Below, in pieces: positions 24,819 to 32,909 of a stretch of 32,909 nt of DNA; position 1 is the first letter of the stretch; every line of letters starts with the position of its first letter. The DNA is from Sulfurospirillum sp. (lineage in GTDB: Bacteria; Campylobacterota; Campylobacteria; Campylobacterales; QNZT01), in assembly GCA_024762235.1 (NCBI GenBank), contig JANTHT010000005.1, positions 1 to 32,909 on the forward strand. The letters run 5' to 3'. Under the pieces are notes generated by a model that searched no databases, was not told the origin of the DNA, and saw only the letters and a program-made list of their open reading frames with translations. Position numbers and translations under genes: made by a program.

Positions 24819-27023
24819 CTAGATCGACTCTATGATTTTGTTAAGTGTATCGCTTGGACGCATTGCTTTTTCCGCTTTTATATCGTCCGGATGGTAATAC
24901 CCTCCAACATCCTGAGGTTTACCCTCGATGGCAAGGAGTTCAGATATGATTGTATCTTCATTTTTTCGCAGTTGGTCAGCGATATGCGTAAACTTTTCAG
25001 CCAGTTCAGTATCCGCTGTCTGTGTCTCCAGTGCTTCCGCCCAATAGAGCGCAACATAGTAGTGAGACGCTTTATTGTCAGGCTCACAGCATTTTCTTGA
25101 AGGCGCTTTGTCATTGTCCAGATAGCCCTGGTTCGCTTTGTCAAGCGCTTCTGTGAGTGCACCGATTTTCGTATCTTCTGTCTGCTGGTAGATCATACGC
25201 AGTGACTCTGCAAGTGCAAGGAATTCACCAAGGCTGTCCCATCTGAGATGTCCTTCTGCAAGAAACTGATCGACATGTTTTGGCGCTGAACCACCTGCAC
25301 CTGTTTCAAAAAGTCCTCCGCCTGCCAGCAGTGGTACGATAGAGAGCATCTTCGCAGAAGTACCAAGTTCGAGAATCGGATACATATCTGTCAAGTGGTC
25401 TCTGAGAACATTTCCGGTTACGGAGATGGTATCTTTCCCCGCTCTGACACGCTCGTTGGTATATCTAGTCGCTGCAGCCACATCCATGATCTTGATATCG
25501 AGACCTGTCGTATCATGATCTTCCAGATAGGTATTGACTTTTTTGATCATCTCGGCATCATGCGCTCTATTCTCATCCAGCCAGAATACTGCAGGATTTC
25601 CTGTCAGTTTCGCTCTCTCCACTGCCAGTCTGACCCAGTCTCTGATTGGGATATCTTTGGCTCTGGACAATCTCCAGATATCACCTTTTTTCACTTCATG
25701 AGACATCAGAACCGTACCGTCTTCCGTAGTGACGGTGACAGTACCATCTTCTTCAATCTCAAATGTGGTCGGATGTGAACCATACTCTTCCGCTTTCTGC
25801 GCCATCAGACCGACATTGGATACATTACCCATCGTCTTGACATCGAACTGGCCGTTTTTAACACAGTCAGCAACCATCTCTTCATGGAACCTTGCATAGG
25901 TACTGTCCGGAATAACCGCGACACACTCGCCTGCCGCGCCTGTTCTGTCCCACTGCTTGCCACCCTCTCTGACGACAACCGGCATAGAAGCATCGATGAT
26001 CACATCGTTGGGTGCATTGAAGTTTGTTTCGCCTTTATCGGAATCAACCATCGCGATTTTGGGGCTGTCGGCATCGACAACCGCCTGAAATGCCGCTTTG
26101 ATCTCGGCCTCTTTTGGATGCCCTTTGATCTTCTTCTCCAGATCGGACATACCCAGATTTGGATTGACGCCTACCTCTTTGAATACATCGGCATATTTTT
26201 TGAACACATCTTCAAAAAAGACTTCAAACGCATGACCGAACATGATAGGATCTGAAATCTTCATCATCGTCGCTTTGAGGTGAATCGACCAGATCAAACC
26301 TTTGGCTTTGGCATCTTCGATCGTTTTACGCACGAAAGCACGCAGTTTTTCGACAGACATGAAGGTTCCATCGAGAATCTCTTTGTCCAGCGCGTCGATC
26401 GTTTTGAGCTCTTTTCCATTGAGGGCGATCGTTACTTTTTGCGCTTTGTCTACCGTGACAGATTTTTCATTGCCGTAAAAGTCTCCGTCACCGCCCATAT
26501 GTGCGACATACGCTTTGGACTCTTCTGCGAATGGTTTGAGTCTGTGCGGATGTTTCTGCGCATAACTTTTGACTGCTTTGGCCGCTCTTCTGTCCGAGTT
26601 TCCTTCACGGAGTACCGGGTTGACCGCAGATCCTAAGCACGGATTGTACTTTGCCTGAATCGCTTCCTCTTCAGGAGTCGATGGGTTTTCGGGATAATCA
26701 GGTATCTTGTATCCCTGGCCCTGCAGCTCTGCAATACACTCTTTAAGCTGTCCGACAGAGGCAGAGATGTTTGGCAGTTTGATAATGTTTGCTTCCGGTT
26801 TATGTACCAGTTCACCCAGATAGGCGAGTTCATCATCGATCATCTGATCGGTCGTCAGATACTCTCTCATCGCTGAGATCACTCTTCCCGCAAGCGAAAT
26901 ATCACGCAGGTCTACATCGACCCCCGCTTCTTTCGTAAAGGCTTCTACGATCGGTAAAAACGAGTAGGTTGCTAAAGCCGGAGCTTCATCGATTTTGGTC
27001 CATACAATAGTTGGTTTTGACAT
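24819..27023 (-). CDS. icd: Isocitrate dehydrogenase, monomeric NADP type
   Basis: Interconverts isocitrate and 2-oxoglutarate + CO2 with NADP(H). The 734-residue length and the sequence are those of the monomeric (~80 kDa) class and not the common ~45 kDa dimeric enzyme. Recognisable segments are '[25 protein letters not shown]', '[19 protein letters not shown]', 'FYGNEKSV', '[17 protein letters not shown]' and '[16 protein letters not shown]'. C. jejuni also carries a monomeric enzyme of this size next to mdh, as I recall. It has its own promoter (listed) with GAGGAT as Shine-Dalgarno. In a reductive cycle this enzyme would carboxylate 2-oxoglutarate. Confidence 0.96.
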   Translation of the reverse strand: MSKPTIVWTKIDEAPALATYSFLPIVEAFTKEAGVDVDLRDISLAGRVISAMREYLTTDQMIDDELAYLGELVHKPEANIIKLPNISASVGQLKECIAELQGQGYKIPDYPENPSTPEEEAIQAKYNPCLGSAVNPVLREGNSDRRAAKAVKSYAQKHPHRLKPFAEESKAYVAHMGGDGDFYGNEKSVTVDKAQKVTIALNGKELKTIDALDKEILDGTFMSVEKLRAFVRKTIEDAKAKGLIWSIHLKATMMKISDPIMFGHAFEVFFEDVFKKYADVFKEVGVNPNLGMSDLEKKIKGHPKEAEIKAAFQAVVDADSPKIAMVDSDKGETNFNAPNDVIIDASMPVVVREGGKQWDRTGAAGECVAVIPDSTYARFHEEMVADCVKNGQFDVKTMGNVSNVGLMAQKAEEYGSHPTTFEIEEDGTVTVTTEDGTVLMSHEVKKGDIWRLSRAKDIPIRDWVRLAVERAKLTGNPAVFWLDENRAHDAEMIKKVNTYLEDHDTTGLDIKIMDVAAATRYTNERVRAGKDTISVTGNVLRDHLTDMYPILELGTSAKMLSIVPLLAGGGLFETGAGGSAPKHVDQFLAEGHLRWDSLGEFLALAESLRMIYQQTEDTKIGALTEALDKANQGYLDNDKAPSRKCCEPDNKASHYYVALYWAEALETQTADTELAEKFTHIADQLRKNEDTIISELLAIEGKPQDVGGYYHPDDIKAEKAMRPSDTLNKIIESI

Positions 27024-27106
27024 ATAGTATCCTCACTTTCAATGTTTGATCTGTAACAGTACAGACAGAATCTAACTGTACCACTACGATTTATAATTAA
27101 AATTAA

Positions 27107-27134
27107 ATTATACAAAGATAAGATTGCGCTACAA
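27107..27134 (-). promoter_or_regulatory. Sigma-70 promoter of icd
   Basis: On the minus strand TTGTAG (27134-27129), a 16-base spacer and a perfect TATAAT (27112-27107). Transcription would start near 27100, giving a leader of about 77 bases. A GTTAC word at 27141-27145 lies just upstream, at nearly the same distance as the first GTTAC of the acnB array. Confidence 0.5.
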
Positions 27135-27215
27135 TAAAGTGTTACGAATTTTCACTTTAAAAAATCCACTTTTCCCAAATATGTTTCAAATATTCACAAT
27201 CAGGAAAGCGTGATT

Positions 27216-28166
27216 TTACCTCGGTATCGCTTTCATATGCGCTTTGTAACTGTTGGTAAAACGGTGTCGGCCATTCTTCCCTTTGACGAAATAGAGATAT
27301 TGCACCTTCGCAGGGTGCATCGCCGCTTCCAGAGCGGCAATGCTGACCGTACAAACCGGTGCAGGAGGTAACGCAGCGATCTTATAGGTGTTGTAGGAGG
27401 AGTTGTCGTCACGGATACGTTGCGGCGTCACTTTGACATGTGAATATTTTCCGTAATTGAGCGTCCCGTCCATCTGCAATTTCATTTTGCGTTTCAACCG
27501 GTTATAGATCACTGCTGATACCAGCGGCATCTCTTCAGTATCGGCAGCCTCTTTCTGTATGATCGAGGCGATCGTCACATATTTGCCGAACCACTCCTTC
27601 TCATGATAATGCCCCAGACCTTTTTGCGCTATTTCCCTGTGCTTTTGCAACGACTGGCGCAACAGATAGGTTACGAGTCCCTCTTCGTCAATCCCTTTTG
27701 GCACACGATAACTCTCAGCAAGCAACACCCCTTCGGGAATCTTTGTCTCACGCGCATATACGGCATGCAGTTTCGTGACATTGAGATCGAGAGATTTTGC
27801 TATCTCCCGAAAAAAGATCTCCGTCGTTTCGCCCGGAATCAGTGTCACTTTCCGTAACGCCGCTTTGGCGTGTGTGATGGTATAAAGAAACCGGCCTCTA
27901 CGCATCTGTGTCGCGCCGAGATCGATCCAGCCTGCCTGCGGATAGCCGATCAGTTTGACGAGATATTCGTCTCGCCAGTCCAGAGGAATACCGCTTTTTC
28001 GCAGCGCCTCAAGCGCTGATTTTGAAGAGCCTTTGGGTATATAGAGTGTTTGTGGAAGCGTAAGTTCTTCTGCAAGGTAGTGTTTAAAATAGAAAAATGC
28101 CGCGACCAGTGTCACGATCGCCAGAATGATTACCAGGAGAAGCGACTTGAGAATTTTCGTCAACAT
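27216..28166 (-). CDS. mltG: Endolytic peptidoglycan transglycosylase MltG
   Basis: MltG cleaves nascent glycan strands at the inner membrane and sets their length. The 316-residue protein has one N-terminal TM helix ('LLLVIILAIVTLVAAFFYF', ~9-27), a LysM-like segment and a YceG catalytic domain. The domain has 'IPEGVLLAESYRVPKG', 'VTIASIIQKEA' with the conserved Glu206, 'SAVIYNRLKRKMKLQMDGTLNYG' and 'HPAKVQYLYFVKG'. The start ATG is preceded by a UUCG-capped hairpin whose 3' arm carries the only good Shine-Dalgarno. It sits between acnB and icd, and is the only non-TCA gene in the run. Confidence 0.93.
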   Translation of the reverse strand: MLTKILKSLLLVIILAIVTLVAAFFYFKHYLAEELTLPQTLYIPKGSSKSALEALRKSGIPLDWRDEYLVKLIGYPQAGWIDLGATQMRRGRFLYTITHAKAALRKVTLIPGETTEIFFREIAKSLDLNVTKLHAVYARETKIPEGVLLAESYRVPKGIDEEGLVTYLLRQSLQKHREIAQKGLGHYHEKEWFGKYVTIASIIQKEAADTEEMPLVSAVIYNRLKRKMKLQMDGTLNYGKYSHVKVTPQRIRDDNSSYNTYKIAALPPAPVCTVSIAALEAAMHPAKVQYLYFVKGKNGRHRFTNSYKAHMKAIPR

Positions 28167-28175
28167 AGCATGTCG

Positions 28176-28193
28176 ACTCCCCCGAAGGGGAGT
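28176..28193 (-). promoter_or_regulatory. UUCG-tetraloop hairpin over the mltG ribosome binding site
   Basis: The minus-strand RNA ACUCCCC-UUCG-GGGGAGU forms a perfect 7-bp stem closed by the very stable C(UUCG)G tetraloop. It lies in the 33-bp gap between the acnB stop and the mltG ATG. The GGGGAG in the 3' arm is about 10 bases before the ATG and would be hidden when the stem is folded. Confidence 0.6.
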
Positions 28194-28199
28194 TGTACT

Positions 28200-30776
28200 C
28201 TATTTCATCATCTCTTCAAGCATCTCAGGCTCTACCTGGTCGAAGTTGAGATATTTGTAGACTTTGTCCATCATATCTGGCGTGATTTTTTTACGCATGA
28301 TGGAGAGATACTCCTCTTTGGTCGGGATGCGTCCCAGCAGTGCCGCTACTGCAGCCACTTCCGCGGAACCGAGATAAACCTGCGCACCTTTACCGAGACG
28401 GTTGTCGAAGTTTCTGGTAGAGGTGGAAAAGACCGTCGCATTGTCTGCAACACGTGCCTGGTTACCCATACAGAGTGAACATCCCGGTACTTCGGTTCTG
28501 GCACCCGCAGTTCCGAAAATCGCATAGTAACCCTCTTCTGTCAGAGTCTTCTCATCCATCTTCGTCGGCGGTGCGATCCAGAGTTTGGACTTCACAACAC
28601 CCTCACCCTTGAGTACTTCACCCAGTGCACGGAAGAGACCGATATTGGTCATACAGGAACCGACAAACACTTCGTCGATCTTGTGCGGTCTGTGTGTACT
28701 CTCGAGTACCTCCGTCAGCGTCGCGACATCATCCGGATCGTTCGGACATGCGACAATCGGCTCTGTCACTTCATTCAGATCGATCTCGATAACCGCTGCA
28801 TAGCTTGCATCTTCATCTCTTTCGAGCAGTTCAGGGTTTTCGATCCACGCTTTCATTTTGTCGGCACGTCTTTGCAGCGTCTGTGCATCCTGGTAGCCGT
28901 CTTTAATCATCTGCTCGATCAGTGCGATATTGGATCTGAGATATTCGATAATCGGCTCTTTGTTCAGTTTGACGGTACATGCAGCTGCACTTCTCTCGGC
29001 CGACGCATCCGCCAGTTCGAACGCCTGCTCACACTTCATGTCAGGCAAGCCTTCGATTTCAAGGATTCTTCCGGCAAATACATTTTTCTTACCTTTTTTC
29101 TCGACAGTCAGAAGGCCTTGCTTGATCGCGAAATAAGGAATCGCATTGACAAGGTCTCTCAGAGTAATGCCCGGCTGCATCTCCCCTTTGAACTTGACCA
29201 GTACAGATTCCGGCATCGTCAGAGGCATCATGCCCGTTACCGCGGCAAACGCCACCAGTCCGGATCCTGCGGGAAATGAGATTCCGATAGGGAAACGTGT
29301 ATGGGAGTCACCACCCGTACCGACTGTATCGGGAAGTACCATTCTGTTCAACCAGGAGTGGATAATACCATCACCAGGTTTGAGGATGACCCCTTTTCTG
29401 CTGGTCCAGAAAGGCGGCAATTCATGCTGGAGCTTGATATCTGCAGGTTTTGGATAGGCTGCCGTATGGCAGAATGTCTGCAGTACCAGGTCGGCACCGA
29501 AAGTCAGCGCCGCCAGCTCTTTGATCTCGTCTCTGGTCATCGGACCTGTCGTATCCTGTGAACCGACTGTCATGACGACCGGCTCACAGTAAGTACCGGG
29601 TTTGACACCTTCCATACCTGCCGCTTTACCGACCATCTTCTGTGCCAGGGTAAACCCTTTGCCGTCATCTTCAGGCATTTCAGGATGGATAAACTGCTCA
29701 CTTGCACCCAAGCCCAGCGCTTCACGTGCTTTGGATGTCAATCCCTTACCGATAATGAGGGGAATACGTCCTCCGGCACGCATCTCATCCGGAAGTGTGT
29801 TTGGTTTGAGTTCAAACTCACTGACCACTTTGCCATCTTTGTAGATTTTGCCTTCATAGGGCTTGACCGTGATCACATCGCCCATGGAGAGCTCGGAGAC
29901 ATCCGCTTCGATAGGGAGACATCCGGAATCTTCGGCAGTATTGAAAAAGATAGGCGCGATAATACTTCCGATCACAACACCACCGGTTCTCTTGTTCGGT
30001 ACACCCGGAATATCATGTCCCAGATGCCACTGTACAGAGTTGATACCCGATTTTCTCGAACTACCTGTACCAACAACGTCACCTACATAAGCCAGTGGAT
30101 GTCCGAACTCCTCTTTGAGGCGCTTGATCGTACCGATAGGATCTTCCATCTTCGCTGTCAGCATAGAGTTGGCATGCAGGGGAATATCCGATCGCGTAAA
30201 GGCTTCGGAAGCGGGAGAGAGATCGTCGGTATTGGTTTCACCCGGTACCTGGAAAACCGTCAGTGTCATCTCTTCGGGAAGTGGATCTTTGGAGGTGAAC
30301 CACTCCGCGTTCGCCCACGATTCGATCACCTCTCTGGCATAGGCGTTGCCCTCATCCATCAGATTCTTGACATCATTGAACGCATCGTAGACAAGAATCG
30401 TATGTTTCAGCTCATCGGCAGCTGCCTGCGCAACCTCTACATGTTCACTTTTCAGTGCTTCGACGAGAGGTCCGACATTGTAACCGCCCAGCATCATACC
30501 GAGGATCTTGATCGCATCCACTTTGTCGATCGCCTTGCAGGTCGCATCTCCGGTAACGATCGCGTTGAGAAAGCCCGCCTTGACATAGGCAGCATCATCC
30601 ACACCGGGATTGATATGGTTTGTAAACAGGTCCAGCAGATACGCCTCTTCGGGAATCGGATCCTGTTTCAGTAACTCTACCAGTTCCGCAGTCTGCTTCG
30701 CTGTCAGTGGAAGGGGTGGAACGCCCAGTTTCGCGCGCTCTTCTGTATGTGCTTTATACTCTTCTATTAAACCCAT
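28200..30776 (-). CDS. acnB: Aconitate hydratase B
   Basis: Interconverts citrate and isocitrate using a [4Fe-4S] cluster. The 858-residue protein has the AcnB order: N-terminal HEAT-like domain, then the swivel domain ('[20 protein letters not shown]'), then the catalytic domains. Cluster cysteines are Cys708 ('VGSCMTN') and Cys766/Cys769 ('GCSLCMGNQ'), with spacing close to E. coli AcnB. It has AAGGAGAT before the ATG and a strong promoter with an upstream repeat array. AcnB apo-enzymes can bind mRNA in E. coli; nothing in this sequence tests that here. mltG follows after 33 bases. Confidence 0.97.
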   Translation of the reverse strand: MGLIEEYKAHTEERAKLGVPPLPLTAKQTAELVELLKQDPIPEEAYLLDLFTNHINPGVDDAAYVKAGFLNAIVTGDATCKAIDKVDAIKILGMMLGGYNVGPLVEALKSEHVEVAQAAADELKHTILVYDAFNDVKNLMDEGNAYAREVIESWANAEWFTSKDPLPEEMTLTVFQVPGETNTDDLSPASEAFTRSDIPLHANSMLTAKMEDPIGTIKRLKEEFGHPLAYVGDVVGTGSSRKSGINSVQWHLGHDIPGVPNKRTGGVVIGSIIAPIFFNTAEDSGCLPIEADVSELSMGDVITVKPYEGKIYKDGKVVSEFELKPNTLPDEMRAGGRIPLIIGKGLTSKAREALGLGASEQFIHPEMPEDDGKGFTLAQKMVGKAAGMEGVKPGTYCEPVVMTVGSQDTTGPMTRDEIKELAALTFGADLVLQTFCHTAAYPKPADIKLQHELPPFWTSRKGVILKPGDGIIHSWLNRMVLPDTVGTGGDSHTRFPIGISFPAGSGLVAFAAVTGMMPLTMPESVLVKFKGEMQPGITLRDLVNAIPYFAIKQGLLTVEKKGKKNVFAGRILEIEGLPDMKCEQAFELADASAERSAAACTVKLNKEPIIEYLRSNIALIEQMIKDGYQDAQTLQRRADKMKAWIENPELLERDEDASYAAVIEIDLNEVTEPIVACPNDPDDVATLTEVLESTHRPHKIDEVFVGSCMTNIGLFRALGEVLKGEGVVKSKLWIAPPTKMDEKTLTEEGYYAIFGTAGARTEVPGCSLCMGNQARVADNATVFSTSTRNFDNRLGKGAQVYLGSAEVAAVAALLGRIPTKEEYLSIMRKKITPDMMDKVYKYLNFDQVEPEMLEEMMK

Positions 30777-30805
30777 GGTTCATCTCCTTGCAAAATATCT
30801 CTACG

Positions 30806-30833
30806 ATTATACTGCAATGTCCGTTGAAGTCAA
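30806..30833 (-). promoter_or_regulatory. Sigma-70 promoter of acnB
   Basis: On the minus strand TTGACT (30833-30828), a 16-base spacer and a perfect TATAAT (30811-30806), the strongest -35/-10 match I found in the window. Transcription would start near 30799, about 23 bases before the ATG. Confidence 0.7.
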
Positions 30834-30840
30834 ATCATCT

Positions 30841-30887
30841 GTTACCATTTGTTACACTAATAATTTTAAAGGTTACTATATGTTACA
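30841..30887 (-). promoter_or_regulatory. Phased GTTAC direct-repeat array upstream of the acnB promoter
   Basis: Four GTTAC words (GTAAC on the minus strand) start at 30841, 30851, 30872 and 30882, spaced 10, 21 and 10 bases. They form two copies of GTTAC-N4-TGTTACA, 31 bases apart. All lie on the same helix face, about 42 to 88 bases upstream of the predicted start site. This is the layout expected of an activator that binds direct repeats as a tandem dimer, such as an OmpR/PhoB-family regulator. Confidence 0.5.
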
Positions 30888-30909
30888 ACGATCCGCAGAA
30901 AACGCAGTG

Positions 30910-32907
30910 TCAGACCAGTATCTCACGCTGTCCTTTGGCGTTGGGTGAAGAGATGACACCGGTCAGTTCCAGCTGTTCCACGATCCGTGCTGCACGGTTG
31001 TATCCTATCTGAAGCCGTCGCTGCAGATAGGAGATAGAGGTCTTTTTATCGGAGAGTACGATACTTTTGGCCTCTTCGTAGAGTTCATCGAAGTCGTCGT
31101 CGCCGCCCTTTTTGACATCGTCTGCACCAGTGATCATCAGCGAACCGGGTTCGTTGAGAAAAGTCTCGTCATACTGCACTTCACGCTGTGACTTCAGAAA
31201 TTCGACGATTGTTTCGATCTCCCGTTCGGTGATGAAGGGCGCATGCAGACGGATCAGTCCCGACGTCCCCGGAGGGGTAAAGAGCATGTCACCCCGCCCC
31301 AGCAGCGACTCTGCACCCGTAGCGTCGAGGATCACCTTCGAGTCGATCTTCTGCCCTACTTTAAATGAGATACGACTGGGAAGATTCGCTTTGATCAGAC
31401 CGGTCACGACATCGACCGAAGGACGCTGTGTCGCGACGATCAGGTGGATACCGCTCGCTCTGGCCATCTGTGCCAGTCTCGCGATGTAGAACTCCACATC
31501 TTTCCCGCTGGTCATCATCAGATCGGCCAGCTCGTCGATGATGACGACAATGTACGGAAAGGTTTCATACCCCTCTCTTTTCGCTTTTTCATTGTAGTTT
31601 TCGATATTTTTCGTTTTCGTCTTACTCATGAGTTTGTAACGCTTCTCCATCTCGACCACCATGTTCGCAAGTGCCAGGATCGCCTGTTTGGCCTGCGTGA
31701 TGACAGGTGTCAGCAGGTGGGGAATGTCGTTGTATATCGAAAACTCCAGCATCTTCGGATCGATCATGAGCAGTTTCAGATCGTCTGGAGAGTTTCGGTA
31801 GAGCAGCGAGACCAGCATGGCGTTGATACCGACCGACTTACCGCTTCCCGTAGTACCGGCGATGAGCAGGTGCGGCAACTTTTTGAGATCGGTCACGAAC
31901 GCATTGCCGACGATATCTTTGCCCACCGCCATCGTCAGCGGTGAAGCCGCCTTCTGGAATGTCTGGCTCTGGAGAATATCTTTGAGATAGATCGTATCGA
32001 TCTCTTTGTTCGGAATCTCGATACCGACGACATCTTTGCCCGGTACCGGCGCCTGGATACGGATCGTCTGCGCTTTGAGCGCCATCGCGAGATCGTCCTG
32101 AAGCGTCAGAATCTTGGAGACTTTGATATGGGCATCGGGACGGAATTCGAAAGTGGTGACGACAGGCCCTGAATAGGTCGCGACGACATCACCGGTGATC
32201 TTGAACTGCGCCAGCTTCTCCAGCAGGTCGACGATCTTCTGATCGATCTCCGCTTCGTTGATATGGTGGCGTTTTTTGGGCGCTGAATCGAGAAAATCGA
32301 GATAGGGAAGTTTGAAATTTTTGGGTTTGCGGATCTTCGCCCGCTTGTCGGTCTGTGCGAGATGGCGCTTGTTCTCTGCGATCTCTGTCACGAGATGGGC
32401 TTTGGGCTTCTGAGACTCCGGTGCCGCGTGCTCTGCGGCAGGTCTCTGATGCAGCTGCGTCAGATCTCTCTCCAGCTCCCGGCTCTCTTGACGGATTTGC
32501 GCGATACTCTCTTCGGGTACGCTCTCTTTCGCACGAGAGTGCGTTCCGCCTCCGGACAGCGGCTCCTGCTGTAAAATCTCTTCGATGCTACCGTGATATT
32601 CGAGTGTATCGTCGGAAACATCCTGCCGTTTTGCGGAGTACTCCTGTGCCGGGCGGGTGATACGCTGTGGCGCGGGAGCCGGTGTCGACGGGGCCATCTG
32701 TTCGTGAACCACACCGCCCGGGGATATACTTCGCGGTATCAGATCCTTCAGTGCCGCAAACTTCTCAGCCACCTCATCTTTCAGGCGTCTGAGATACTCC
32801 CGTATTCCCAGAGCGAGTGAAAAGTTGTCGAGTGTGGCGTTGGCCAGAAACGCCGCGGAGGTGAGCAACAGGCCGAAGATCACGACCCAGATCCCGACAC
32901 TGCCGAC
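30910..32907 (-). CDS. ftsK: DNA translocase FtsK (N-terminus beyond window edge)
   Basis: FtsK anchors at the division septum and pumps DNA to resolve chromosome dimers. The track starts at a GTG (32883), but the frame is open to the edge and reads 'VGSVGIWV' upstream, continuing a TM helix, so the N-terminal membrane domain lies outside. About 665 residues are visible: the last TM helix, a Pro/Glu-rich linker (~40-190), then the motor. The motor has Walker A 'GTTGSGKS' (~343-350), Walker B 'IVVIIDELAD' and 'ATQRPSVDVVTGLIKANLPSRISFKV'. The C-terminal winged-helix gamma domain ('SISYLQRRLQIGYNRAARIVEQLELTGVIS') would recognise the polar KOPS-type sequences. The stop is 133 bases upstream of acnB. 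Confidence 0.95.
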   Translation of the reverse strand, partial: VGSVGIWVVIFGLLLTSAAFLANATLDNFSLALGIREYLRRLKDEVAEKFAALKDLIPRSISPGGVVHEQMAPSTPAPAPQRITRPAQEYSAKRQDVSDDTLEYHGSIEEILQQEPLSGGGTHSRAKESVPEESIAQIRQESRELERDLTQLHQRPAAEHAAPESQKPKAHLVTEIAENKRHLAQTDKRAKIRKPKNFKLPYLDFLDSAPKKRHHINEAEIDQKIVDLLEKLAQFKITGDVVATYSGPVVTTFEFRPDAHIKVSKILTLQDDLAMALKAQTIRIQAPVPGKDVVGIEIPNKEIDTIYLKDILQSQTFQKAASPLTMAVGKDIVGNAFVTDLKKLPHLLIAGTTGSGKSVGINAMLVSLLYRNSPDDLKLLMIDPKMLEFSIYNDIPHLLTPVITQAKQAILALANMVVEMEKRYKLMSKTKTKNIENYNEKAKREGYETFPYIVVIIDELADLMMTSGKDVEFYIARLAQMARASGIHLIVATQRPSVDVVTGLIKANLPSRISFKVGQKIDSKVILDATGAESLLGRGDMLFTPPGTSGLIRLHAPFITEREIETIVEFLKSQREVQYDETFLNEPGSLMITGADDVKKGGDDDFDELYEEAKSIVLSDKKTSISYLQRRLQIGYNRAARIVEQLELTGVISSPNAKGQREILV

Positions 32908-32909
32908 AT

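Noticed and set aside
27216-28166. Loss of the MltG catalytic residue (Gln in 'SIIQKE' where E. coli has Glu)
   Set aside because: The second Glu of the motif (Glu206) is retained, and I believe the Gln is common in this lineage, so there is no good reason to call the enzyme inactive.
30910-32883. FtsK as a complete short translocase starting at GTG 32883
   Set aside because: The frame continues without a stop to the window edge and encodes the rest of a TM helix, so the gene is cut off rather than short.

Overview
The window looks like chromosome from a member of the Campylobacterota (Epsilonproteobacteria), most likely a free-living, moderate-GC, Sulfurovum- or Hydrogenimonas-like autotroph rather than a host-associated Campylobacter or Helicobacter. 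This is inferred from gene families and gene order, not from a database search. The markers are a four-subunit oorDABC 2-oxoglutarate:acceptor oxidoreductase, a monomeric 734-residue isocitrate dehydrogenase next to mdh and sucCD, a PEB4-type parvulin followed by fba, the proC-fliW-bamD-lon block, and rpmB next to a small K+ channel. From memory, Campylobacter jejuni or Helicobacter pylori has similar neighbours at all of these loci.

Layout. 1-1.2 kb: the 3' end of an outer-membrane beta-barrel gene resembling PelB, open at the left edge. 1.3-4.2 kb (+): rpmB, a two-helix K+ channel with an RCK domain, argJ and a YdcH-like small protein. 4.2-5.4 kb (-): fliW and proC, overlapping. 5.5-8.6 kb (+): bamD and lon, ending at a hairpin shared with the convergent fbaA. 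8.7-10.6 kb (-): peb4-fbaA. 10.7-16.7 kb (-): ycjX-ycjF, an atypical response regulator and a FIST-domain histidine kinase. 16.9-30.8 kb (-): a co-directional run acnB, mltG, icd, mdh, fumC, sucC, sucD, oorD, oorA, oorB, oorC. 30.9 kb to the right edge (-): ftsK, missing its N-terminus.

The large minus-strand run encodes the enzymes linking citrate to malate through 2-oxoglutarate, succinyl-CoA and fumarate. Only citrate synthase or ATP-citrate lyase and the succinate/fumarate oxidoreductase are missing. The run can serve an oxidative TCA cycle or, with ATP-citrate lyase encoded elsewhere, the reductive cycle. Its intergenic gaps carry several RNA hairpins that pair better on the transcribed (minus) strand than on the plus strand because of G.U pairs. 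One gap holds two near-identical 60-bp repeats. The acnB promoter has four helically phased GTTAC repeats upstream.

The best candidates for something undescribed are: (a) the ycjXF / atypical receiver / FIST-kinase cluster; (b) the duplicated hairpin element between fumC and sucC; (c) the phased GTTAC array at acnB; and (d) a plus-strand promoter with a palindrome and a 32-codon ORF in the 395-bp gap between sucD and oorD. I see no tRNA, rRNA, CRISPR array, insertion sequence or phage gene.
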